This document shows positions 1-5,130 of a stretch of DNA of 5,130 nucleotides, piece after piece (the stretch's first letter is position 1; every line of letters starts with the position of its first letter). Location: NCBI GenBank assembly GCA_050250795.1, contig JBFWNZ010000288.1, positions 1-5,130 on the forward strand. The letters are read 5' to 3'. Below the pieces are notes generated by a model that was given only the letters and a program-made list of their open reading frames with translations, was not told the origin of the DNA and ran no database searches. The position numbers were made by a program, and so were the translations under genes. The stretch comes from JBFWNZ01 sp050250795. Lineage in GTDB: Bacteria; Pseudomonadota; Alphaproteobacteria; UBA8366.

Positions 1-660
1 CAGCGGCGCGGGCCCCGGATCGGCGGACAGCGCGGCGATGGCCTCCTGCGGCGCCGCGCCCGCGCGCAGCCTGTCCAGCAGTTCCGCCTGCCGCGACAGC
101 GGCACGAAGGCGTCGCCGATTCCGGCCTGCAGGCAGTCGGCGGCCCGCAGCCGCGCGCCCGTCATGGCCAGGAACATGCCGATGCCGCCCGGCAGCCGCG
201 GCAGGAAATAGGCGCCGCCGACATCGGGGAACATGCCGATGCCCGTTTCCGGCATGGCAAACACGGTCGCCTCGCAGACGATCCTGAACCCGCCATGCAC
301 CGACACGCCGACGCCGCCGCCCATCACGATCCCGTCCATCAGCGCGATATAGGGCTTTGGAAAGGTAAAGATGCGGCGGTCGAGCCGGTATTCTTCGCGA
401 AAGAAGTCGGCGGCCAGGGAGTCGCCCCGAGCCCGGCTGTCGTGCAGCGCCCGGATGTCGCCGCCGGCGCAGAACCCCTTCTCCCCGGCCCCGCGCACCG
501 CGACGGCCCGGATGTCCGGGTCCGCGGCATATCCAGCCAGCAACGGATCGAGCGCCCGCACCATCCCCAGGGTCAGCGCGTTCAGCGCAGCCGGCCGGTT
601 GAGCGTCACCAGCGCAAGGCCGTCGGCGACCTCATGCAGGATCTCCGGTGCGTCCGTCAT
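1..660 (-). CDS. 3-hydroxyisobutyryl-CoA hydrolase (HIBCH-like), 3' end cut by window edge
   Basis: Partial gene: 220 codons from ATG are visible and the C-terminus lies beyond the left edge; the family is usually around 350 residues, so roughly 130 are missing. The protein belongs to the crotonase (enoyl-CoA hydratase/isomerase) superfamily. The HIBCH branch hydrolyses 3-hydroxyisobutyryl-CoA to free 3-hydroxyisobutyrate and CoA in cytosolic valine breakdown. Visible landmarks are the oxyanion-hole segment GFCAGGDIRAL (62-72), DGIVMGGGVGVSVHG (109-123) and AMPETGIGMFPDVGGAYF (135-152). E138 and D146 have the same spacing as the Glu/Asp pair described as catalytic in human HIBCH (recalled, not aligned by software). 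The GGGVG(V/L)SVHG and PETxIGxFPDVGG strings separate it from ordinary enoyl-CoA hydratases. Its ATG overlaps the stop of the upstream dehydrogenase as ATGA, so translation is probably coupled; only a weak GAGG sits just before the start. Confidence 0.9.
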   Translation of the reverse strand, partial: MTDAPEILHEVADGLALVTLNRPAALNALTLGMVRALDPLLAGYAADPDIRAVAVRGAGEKGFCAGGDIRALHDSRARGDSLAADFFREEYRLDRRIFTFPKPYIALMDGIVMGGGVGVSVHGGFRIVCEATVFAMPETGIGMFPDVGGAYFLPRLPGGIGMFLAMTGARLRAADCLQAGIGDAFVPLSRQAELLDRLRAGAAPQEAIAALSADPGPAPL

Positions 661-1796
661 GCCTCAAGCAGCCGTCGCGCCACGATCACGCGCATGATCT
701 CGTTGGTCCCTTCCAGAATCTGATGCACCCGGCTGTCGCGCACGAAGCGTTCGACCGGAAACTCGCGCAGGTATCCGTAGCCGCCATGCAGTTGCAGCGC
801 GTCGTTGCAGATGCGAAAGCCGGCATCGGTCGCGAAGCGCTTGGCCATCGCGCACAACATCGTGGCGTCGGGATCGCCGGCATCGAGCCGTGTCGCCGCC
901 CGCCATACCATGAGCCGCGCCGCCTCCAACTCGGTCGCCATGTCCGCCAGCTTGAACTGCAGCGCCTGGAATTCGGCCAGGGCGCGCCCGAACTGGCGGC
1001 GCTCGCGCATGTAGCGCCGCGCTGCATCCAGGCACACCCGCGCCGCGCCCAGCGAGCAGGCGGCGATATTGATGCGCCCGCCGTCCAGCCCGCGCATGGC
1101 GATACGGAACCCGTCGCCCTCGGCACCGATCCGGTTGGCCACCGGCACGCGGCAATTCTCGAAGATCACGGCGCCGGTCGGCTGGCTGTTCCAGCCCATC
1201 TTGCGCTCGCGCTTGCCGAAGGACAGGCCGGGCGTTCCCTTCTCGACGGCAAGGCAGGAGATGCCGCCCGGTCCATCGCCGCCGGTGCGGACCATGGCGA
1301 CGTAGAGATCGCTGGCGCCGCTGCCCGAGATGAACGCCTTGGTCCCGTTGACGACGTAGTGATCGCCGTCGCGGTCGGCCCGGGTCCGCAGCGCCGCCGC
1401 GTCCGAGCCGGCCCCCGGTTCGGTGAGGCAATAGCTGGCCAGCCGCTCCATCGTCATCAGCGACGGCAGCAGGCGCGCCCGCAGCGCGTCATCGCCGAAA
1501 CGGTCGATCATCCAGGATGCCATGTTGTGGATGGACAGGAAGGCCGCGGTCGAGGTGCAGCCGGCCGACAATTCTTCGAACAACAGGGCCGCATCCAGCC
1601 GCGTCAGGTCCGAGCCACCATGTTCCGCGCCGACATAGATGCCGGCCATGCCGAGCGCCGCCGCCTTGCGCAGCGTCTCCACCGGGAACACCGATTCCTC
1701 GTCCCAGCGCGCGGCGTGCGGCGCCAGTTCCGATGCCGCGAAATCCCGGGCCATGTCGCGAAACGCCTGCTGCTCGTCCGTCAGATCGAAATCCAT
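657..1796 (-). CDS. Isobutyryl-CoA dehydrogenase (ACAD8-like acyl-CoA dehydrogenase)
   Basis: Complete flavoprotein of 379 residues, the normal length for acyl-CoA dehydrogenases. It should oxidise isobutyryl-CoA to methacrylyl-CoA with FAD and pass electrons to electron-transfer flavoprotein. Domains in order: N-terminal helical domain (about 1-115), beta domain opening with YCLTEPGAGSD (122-132), and C-terminal helical domain ending in RDSRVHQILEGTNEIMR. E362 of ILEGTNE is the expected catalytic base. Segments such as HNMASWMIDRFG (90-101), KAFISGSG, GTPGLSFGK, GWNSQPT and GGRINIAACSLGAA closely match human ACAD8 as I remember it, which favours isobutyryl-CoA over other short-chain substrates; 2-methylbutyryl-CoA activity cannot be excluded. 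I chose ATG at 1796 because GGAG lies six bases upstream and MDFDLTDEQQ is a typical family N-terminus. An in-frame TTG at 1814 would add six residues but has poor support. The gene shares an ATGA overlap with the hydrolase gene downstream. Confidence 0.93.
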   Translation of the reverse strand: MDFDLTDEQQAFRDMARDFAASELAPHAARWDEESVFPVETLRKAAALGMAGIYVGAEHGGSDLTRLDAALLFEELSAGCTSTAAFLSIHNMASWMIDRFGDDALRARLLPSLMTMERLASYCLTEPGAGSDAAALRTRADRDGDHYVVNGTKAFISGSGASDLYVAMVRTGGDGPGGISCLAVEKGTPGLSFGKRERKMGWNSQPTGAVIFENCRVPVANRIGAEGDGFRIAMRGLDGGRINIAACSLGAARVCLDAARRYMRERRQFGRALAEFQALQFKLADMATELEAARLMVWRAATRLDAGDPDATMLCAMAKRFATDAGFRICNDALQLHGGYGYLREFPVERFVRDSRVHQILEGTNEIMRVIVARRLLEA

Positions 1797-1802
1797 CCGC
1801 CG

Positions 1803-1806
1803 CTCC
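1803..1806 (-). promoter_or_regulatory. Ribosome binding site that decides the dehydrogenase start
   Basis: On the minus strand GGAG lies six bases before the ATG at 1796. The alternative TTG start at 1814 has only a weak GGACGA next to it. The placement favours the ATG. Confidence 0.55.
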
Positions 1807-1823
1807 GCTGCCAATCGTCCGCG

Positions 1824-1851
1824 ATGATAGGACGCACCGGCCCCGGCGCAA
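1824..1851 (-). promoter_or_regulatory. Candidate sigma-70-like promoter for the valine-catabolism genes
   Basis: Reading the minus strand, TTGCGC (1851-1846) and TATCAT (1829-1824) are separated by 16 bases. The -10 matches TATAAT at five of six positions and the -35 matches TTGACA at four of six. Transcription would begin near 1817, giving a leader of about 20 bases to the ATG at 1796. That would leave the alternative TTG start almost at the 5' end of the transcript. The -35 overlaps a short dyad, GCAAC-N3-GTTGC (1848-1860). Found by eye; no transcript data. Confidence 0.4.
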
Positions 1852-1918
1852 CCGTGTTGCCGCTTTCGCCCGGCGCGGCGCGCCCCTAAGCTGGCCGGCG
1901 AACCTTGCGGAACCGCCT

Positions 1919-3625
1919 GTGGACGAAGCCTCTTTCCCGACCGAAGTGCTTATCCTGCTGATCGCGGGCGTGGCCATCGTCGCGCTGGTGCAGCGAATGC
2001 GCATCAGCCCGGTACTCGGCTATCTGATCGCCGGGATCGTGATCGGGCCGCATGCATTCGGCCTTGTGTCGCTCGATTCGCTGGTCGAGAAGCTGGCGCA
2101 TTTCGGCGTCGTCTTTCTGCTGTTCACGGTCGGCCTGGAACTGCCGGTGCGCCGGCTGATGCTGATGTGGCGGTTCACGCTGGCGCTGGGACCGTTGCAG
2201 GTCCTGATCTGCAGCGCGGCCATCGCCGCCGCCGGCATGGCGTTCGGCCTCGCCCCCGAAGAAGCCATCGTCGTCGGCGGCGCGCTGTCGCTGTCCTCGA
2301 CGGCGGTCGTCCTGCGCGTGCTCAGCGACCGGAATGAGCTGGCCGCGCGGCACGGCCGAGCTGCCCTGGGGGTATTGCTGGCGCAGGACCTTGCGGTCGT
2401 CCCGCTGCTGGTCCTGATCCCGCTGCTGGGCGGAGACGGCGCGTCCCTGCTGCGCGCGCTCGGCATCGCCTTCCTTCAAGCCGTGGCCGCGGTGGCGGCG
2501 ATCTACGCGCTCGGCCGCTTCGTGCTGCGCCCGGCGTTGCGCCAACTGGCATTCATGCGCAATGCCGAGCTGTTCGTCGCCGCCGCCCTGCTCATCGTGC
2601 TGGGCACGGCCGCGCTGACCGACGCCGCCGGGCTGTCGATGGAACTGGGCGCCTTCCTGGCCGGCATGCTGCTCGCAGACAGCGAGTACCGCCATCAGGT
2701 GGAAGCGGATATCGCCCCCTTTCGCGCGATCCTGCTGGGCCTGTTCTTCGTGACCGTCGGCATGCAGCTCGACCTTGCCCTGCTGCGCGAGGCCGCACCG
2801 GCCATCCTGGCGCTGATCGCCATCGTCGCCATCCTCAAGGCCGCCGTCGTGCTCGGCCTCGGCCGCCTGTTCGGCCTCACCTGGATGGACGCCGGGCGGA
2901 CCGGCATCCTTCTCGGGCCGGGCGGCGAGTTCGCCTTCGTCCTTCTCGGCGTGGCGACAAGCGCCGGGCTGCTCGCCTGGCCGACCGCTCAGCCCCTCAT
3001 GGTCGCGGTGGCGCTGGGCATGCTGGCGATCCCACCCCTGGCCGCCCTTGCCGGCCTGCTGGCGGGCCGGACCGCCCCCCGCGCGACCGAACTCGCCCCG
3101 CTGCGCGAAGCCAGCGAGGAGATCGAGAATCACTTCGTCATCGCAGGTTTCGGACGCGTCGGCCGTACCGTCGCCCGGATTCTCTCGACGCACGATATTC
3201 CCTGGTTCGCGGTCGACCGCGACGCCGAGCGTGTGGACGGCGCCCGCAAGGCGGGGCTGCCGGTCTTCTTCGGCGATGCCGGGCGTCGCGAGGTCCTGAT
3301 CGCGGCCGGGATCGAGCGGGCCAAGGCGGCCGTCCTCACCCTCGACAATCCGGACCGCGCGCATGCCGCCGTATCGTTGCTGCGCACCTGCGCCCCGCAA
3401 CTGCGCATCATGGTGCGCGCCCACGACCATGCGCATGGCGACCGTCTGGGCGAGGCCGGCGCCCATACCGTGATCCTCGAAACCACGGAATCCAGCCTCC
3501 AGCTCGCAGCGGCAGGCCTTCGCGAAAACGGCGTCCCCGCCGAGGATGTGGACCGGGTCATCGACCGGTTCCGCCACGATTCCTATTCCGAGCTGCGGGA
3601 CATACCGGTGCCGCGCGCGCATTGA
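1919..3625 (+). CDS. CPA2-family monovalent cation:proton antiporter, KefB/KefC-like
   Basis: A 568-residue inner-membrane protein likely to exchange K+ (or Na+) for H+, with gating by a cytoplasmic nucleotide-binding domain. The hydrophobic exchanger domain covers about 8-380, with RMRISPVLGYLIAGIVIGP (26-44), GLEL (72-75), LAQD (154-157), HQVEADIAPF (from 259) and GPGGEFAF (from 333). H259, E262 and D264 reproduce the KefC HALESDI loop, reported to matter for gating. A short charged linker leads to a TrkA-N/KTN Rossmann domain with GFGRVG (410-415) and the acidic D433 at the end of the second strand. The end is shorter than in E. coli KefC (about 620) or KefB (about 601). I chose GTG at 1919 because the reading frame further upstream overlaps the divergent dehydrogenase gene, GGAA lies six bases before it, and the next Met (27) would remove the first membrane helix. 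Glutathione gating is not shown; ion specificity is unknown. Confidence 0.87.
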   Translation: MDEASFPTEVLILLIAGVAIVALVQRMRISPVLGYLIAGIVIGPHAFGLVSLDSLVEKLAHFGVVFLLFTVGLELPVRRLMLMWRFTLALGPLQVLICSAAIAAAGMAFGLAPEEAIVVGGALSLSSTAVVLRVLSDRNELAARHGRAALGVLLAQDLAVVPLLVLIPLLGGDGASLLRALGIAFLQAVAAVAAIYALGRFVLRPALRQLAFMRNAELFVAAALLIVLGTAALTDAAGLSMELGAFLAGMLLADSEYRHQVEADIAPFRAILLGLFFVTVGMQLDLALLREAAPAILALIAIVAILKAAVVLGLGRLFGLTWMDAGRTGILLGPGGEFAFVLLGVATSAGLLAWPTAQPLMVAVALGMLAIPPLAALAGLLAGRTAPRATELAPLREASEEIENHFVIAGFGRVGRTVARILSTHDIPWFAVDRDAERVDGARKAGLPVFFGDAGRREVLIAAGIERAKAAVLTLDNPDRAHAAVSLLRTCAPQLRIMVRAHDHAHGDRLGEAGAHTVILETTESSLQLAAAGLRENGVPAEDVDRVIDRFRHDSYSELRDIPVPRAH

Positions 3626-3647
3626 CCGCTTCGTTAACCGAGAATCC

Positions 3648-3676
3648 GGGACAAGCCGTTACGATTCGTCTATGAT
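3648..3676 (+). promoter_or_regulatory. Candidate sigma-70-like promoter for dctP
   Basis: GGGACA (3648-3653) and TATGAT (3671-3676) are separated by exactly 17 bases; the -10 matches at five of six positions and the -35 at four. Transcription would start near 3683, leaving a leader of about 90 bases before the dctP ATG. The box lies some 20 bases past the antiporter stop, in the 147-base gap between the two genes, and is the best promoter-like signal in that gap. No convincing terminator for the antiporter gene separates them, so read-through into dctP is also possible. Confidence 0.5.
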
Positions 3677-3760
3677 CCCGCACCTCTGGCGCCGGAGACG
3701 CGGTTTGGCTCCCCGGAATAAGGAACGGACAACGTCCCCGGCCGGTGCTTTTGGAGAGTT

Positions 3761-3767
3761 AGGGAGG
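3761..3767 (+). promoter_or_regulatory. Strong Shine-Dalgarno for dctP
   Basis: AGGGAGG, with AATAC as a five-base spacer to the ATG at 3773. It is the strongest ribosome binding site in the window and fits an abundant periplasmic binding protein. Confidence 0.8.
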
Positions 3768-3772
3768 AATAC

Positions 3773-4825
3773 ATGACGAATTCGAACAGCCGCATCCGTT
3801 CGGCTGGGTTTGCCGCCGCCGTCGGCGGTGCAGCCCTGCTGGCGGCGACGACGGCCCAGGCGGTCGACGTCAACTACAGCATGATGACGGCCCCGGACAG
3901 CATCCAGGGCCGCATCGGTGAAATGTGGGCAGCATACGCGGATGTGGCGTCCGGCGGCGACGTTAACATCAAGGTCTTCCCGAACGGCCAGCTCGGTAAA
4001 GAACGGGCGCAGTTGGAAGGCCTCGTGGTCGGCACGCACCAGACCTTCACGCATATCTCGGCCATTACCGGAAAGTTCCCGGAAGTGCGCTTCTGGGATC
4101 TGCCGTTCCTGTTCACCAGCATACAGCAGGTCAGCCGCGTTGTAGGCAGCCCGATGCGCGCGGAACTCGAGCAGGCGCTTGACTGCCAGGGCATGGTCTA
4201 TCTGGCGACGGTCGGCTACGGCTACCGCCAGTTCACCATCCGCAACAAGGCATACAACTCGCCGGCGGATCTGGTCGGCCAGAAGCACCGTATCCCGGGC
4301 GGCAAGTCCAAGCAGATGCTGTTCGAGGCCCTGGGTGCCAACGTCTCGACCGTGGCCTTCGTCGAGCTCTATCAGGGTCTCGGCTCCGGCGTCGTGGACA
4401 GCCAGGACAATCCACTCGGCATCATCTACACCTCGAAGTTCCACGAGGTGACGAACTACCTCTCGGTGCTGAACTACAACTACAACCCGAACCTGCTCAT
4501 CGGCAGCAAGGTGTGGTTCGAGAAGCTGACGCCCGAGCAGCAGAAGGTTCTCAAGGACGCGGCCATTAAGCTCGAAGGCTGGTCGATCATGGCGGCCGAC
4601 AAGGACGATGCCGAGTATCTGGTGAAGATCCAGCAGGACAAGCCTGCGATGAAGGTCAACTATCTGGACGAGAAGACCCTGCCGCAGTGGCGCGAGAAGG
4701 CGAAGCCAGTCTACGAAGCCTTCCGCGAGGAAAACGGCAAGGCGTGGTCCGACGCCGTCTTCAAGCTGATCGACGGCGGCCATTGGGACAAGCCGGGCAA
4801 GGCGAGCCTCGCCAGTTGCAAGTAG
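3773..4825 (+). CDS. dctP: TRAP transporter solute-binding protein, DctP family
   Basis: A 350-residue periplasmic protein that should capture an organic acid and deliver it to a DctQ/DctM membrane pair for sodium-driven uptake. The N-terminus is a Sec-type signal peptide: R7 and R9, a hydrophobic Ala/Gly-rich core, and AQA (28-30) before a likely cleavage at V31; there is no lipobox. Family landmarks are FPNGQLGKERAQLEGL, DLPFLF, LVGQKHRIPGG with R173 where DctP proteins carry the carboxylate-binding Arg, FEALGANV, and the DSQDNP motif (209-214; usually DGQENP) with N213. The late segment LTPEQQKVLKDAA is also typical. The substrate cannot be read from sequence; C4-dicarboxylates, 2-oxo acids and sugar acids all occur in this family. 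The mature protein has only two cysteines, C138 and the penultimate C349. Base composition is less GC-rich than the neighbours, with Lys almost always AAG and Asn mostly AAC. A promoter-like signal precedes the gene and a terminator-like hairpin follows it. Confidence 0.93.
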   Translation: MTNSNSRIRSAGFAAAVGGAALLAATTAQAVDVNYSMMTAPDSIQGRIGEMWAAYADVASGGDVNIKVFPNGQLGKERAQLEGLVVGTHQTFTHISAITGKFPEVRFWDLPFLFTSIQQVSRVVGSPMRAELEQALDCQGMVYLATVGYGYRQFTIRNKAYNSPADLVGQKHRIPGGKSKQMLFEALGANVSTVAFVELYQGLGSGVVDSQDNPLGIIYTSKFHEVTNYLSVLNYNYNPNLLIGSKVWFEKLTPEQQKVLKDAAIKLEGWSIMAADKDDAEYLVKIQQDKPAMKVNYLDEKTLPQWREKAKPVYEAFREENGKAWSDAVFKLIDGGHWDKPGKASLASCK

Positions 4826-4836
4826 CCTAACGACCT

Positions 4837-4850
4837 CATCCCTCGGGATG
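4837..4850. repeat. Short palindrome between dctP and its terminator
   Basis: CATCCC (4837-4842), TC, GGGATG (4845-4850) form an inverted repeat 11 bases after the dctP stop and 2 bases before the larger terminator stem. In RNA this can fold as a five-pair stem with a four-base loop. It may help protect the dctP mRNA 3' end or be incidental. Confidence 0.4.
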
Positions 4851-4852
4851 GC

Positions 4853-4881
4853 AGCGGCCCGGCCTTGTGCCGGGCCGCTTT
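4853..4881 (+). terminator. Rho-independent terminator-like hairpin after dctP
   Basis: A perfect 11-bp stem, AGCGGCCCGGC (4853-4863) with GCCGGGCCGCT (4869-4879), closes a five-base loop CTTGT. It is followed by TT GCG TTT, so the U-tract is interrupted. It lies 27 bases after the dctP stop. Such a strong stem should end or attenuate transcription or stabilise the dctP mRNA, lowering expression of whatever follows. Confidence 0.8.
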
Positions 4882-5051
4882 GCGTTTCGGTCCTCGCGAT
4901 CTGGGATGGTTAACAGTCCCGCGCGCAGCGAATGCCGGACATGCACCCAGCGCGGGGGGCAGAGGTCATCCCGCCTCGACAGCCGCCGCCCATGGATAGA
5001 GACTTGGGCTTTCGTGGGCCCGTTCGGGCGCCACCTTTTCCACTCGCATAG

Positions 5052-5086
5052 GGGCGGAAGGCACTCTCAAGCCTTTCCCCGGGGAG
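5052..5086 (+). promoter_or_regulatory. Leader hairpin abutting the Shine-Dalgarno of the last gene
   Basis: GGGCGGAAGGC (5052-5062) can pair with GCCTTTCCCC (5071-5080) around an eight-base loop: ten pairs with one G-U and one bulged C (5055). The stem ends directly at the Shine-Dalgarno GGGGAG (5081-5086), which sits seven bases before the ATG at 5094. A weaker competing fold, TTTCC (5074-5078) with GGAGAAA (5083-5088 region), would cover the Shine-Dalgarno. The remaining 4882-5050 stretch shows no convincing gene or promoter. A small GCCC-GTTC-GGGC hairpin occurs at 5018-5029. Confidence 0.4.
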
Positions 5087-5093
5087 AAACGTC

Positions 5094-5130
5094 ATGCAGA
5101 AAGACAGCCGAATCAGCCTTCGGCCGGTTG
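5094..5130 (+). CDS. Start of an unidentified gene, possibly a TRAP permease subunit
   Basis: ATG at 5094 is preceded by GGGGAG with a seven-base gap to the start, and the frame stays open to the right edge, giving 12 codons (MQKDSRISLRPV) plus one base. This is too short to recognise a family. The charged start is compatible with the cytoplasmic N-terminus of a DctQ-type small permease, and TRAP binding-protein genes are often followed by dctQ and dctM, so that is the leading guess by position only. It lies 268 bases beyond the dctP stop, across a terminator-like hairpin, which is wider than usual for a tight operon. An unrelated gene is a real alternative. Confidence 0.5.
   Translation, partial: MQKDSRISLRPV

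Noticed and set aside
1797..1814. TTG start adding six residues to the dehydrogenase
   Set aside because: Poor ribosome binding site, and it falls within a few bases of the predicted transcript start. ATG at 1796 has GGAG at good spacing.
648..1889. A 413-codon open frame antisense to the acyl-CoA dehydrogenase gene
   Set aside because: Same GC-rich artefact. The opposite strand carries a full-length, motif-rich ACAD8-like protein.
1517..1918. Upstream extension of the antiporter frame to an ATG at 1517
   Set aside because: It would overlap nearly 300 bases of the divergent dehydrogenase gene and add a Pro/Arg-rich segment unlike any Kef N-terminus. The GTG at 1919 gives the expected start just before the first membrane helix.
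1886..3622. A 578-codon open frame antisense to the antiporter gene
   Set aside because: Its product is a low-complexity Arg/Gln/Gly/Asp/His-rich string with no recognisable motif. In GC-rich genes the sense codons TTA, CTA and TCA are rare, which leaves long stop-free antisense frames. The sense frame encodes a clear antiporter.
3727..3737. GGAC-AAC-GTCC hairpin in the dctP leader as an antiporter terminator
   Set aside because: Only four base pairs with a three-base loop and no following U-tract, and it lies downstream of the candidate dctP promoter.
3659..4783. A 374-codon open frame antisense to dctP
   Set aside because: No recognisable family and no ribosome binding site considered convincing. 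The opposite frame is an unambiguous DctP with signal peptide and strong Shine-Dalgarno.
4992..5050. A 19-codon plus-strand minigene upstream of the last gene (leader peptide candidate)
   Set aside because: No ribosome binding site before its ATG and no regulatory codon run, so it is probably chance.
4910..5095. A 61-codon minus-strand frame in the region after dctP
   Set aside because: The translation is Arg/Gly-rich with no motif and covers the leader hairpin and ribosome binding site of the plus-strand gene at 5094.

Overview
The window is GC-rich chromosomal DNA, probably from an alphaproteobacterium. I infer this from the composition and from the mix of branched-chain acyl-CoA catabolism, a KefB/KefC-type antiporter and a TRAP (tripartite ATP-independent periplasmic) solute-binding protein. 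No single marker fixes the genus. I see no mobile element, CRISPR array, tRNA or rRNA. The layout looks like ordinary metabolic and transport housekeeping, not an exotic system.

Left block (1-1796, minus strand): two genes of the distal valine pathway, joined by an ATGA stop/start overlap. The upstream gene encodes an isobutyryl-CoA dehydrogenase closely resembling human ACAD8. The downstream gene, cut by the left edge, encodes a 3-hydroxyisobutyryl-CoA hydrolase of the HIBCH type. Together they cover the first step after oxidative decarboxylation of valine and the later thioester hydrolysis. The methacrylyl-CoA hydratase acting between them is not in the window. A candidate sigma-70-like promoter sits just upstream of the dehydrogenase.

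Middle block (1797-3625): a 122-base divergent intergenic region, then a plus-strand CPA2-family monovalent cation:proton antiporter (KefB/KefC-like) with a membrane exchanger domain and a C-terminal Rossmann TrkA-N/KTN domain. It most likely starts at a GTG. No KefF/KefG-type ancillary flavoprotein is next to it.

Right block (3626-5130, plus strand): a 147-base gap with a good candidate promoter and a strong Shine-Dalgarno leads into a DctP-type periplasmic solute-binding protein with a clear signal peptide. It is followed by an 11-bp terminator-like hairpin, about 210 bases with no convincing gene, and then a well-placed ribosome binding site and ATG whose ORF runs off the right edge. By position that gene may be the next TRAP component (a DctQ-type small permease), but only 12 codons are visible. 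The terminator and a second leader hairpin between dctP and this gene are the most interesting regulatory features, since they could set binding protein and membrane subunits at different levels.
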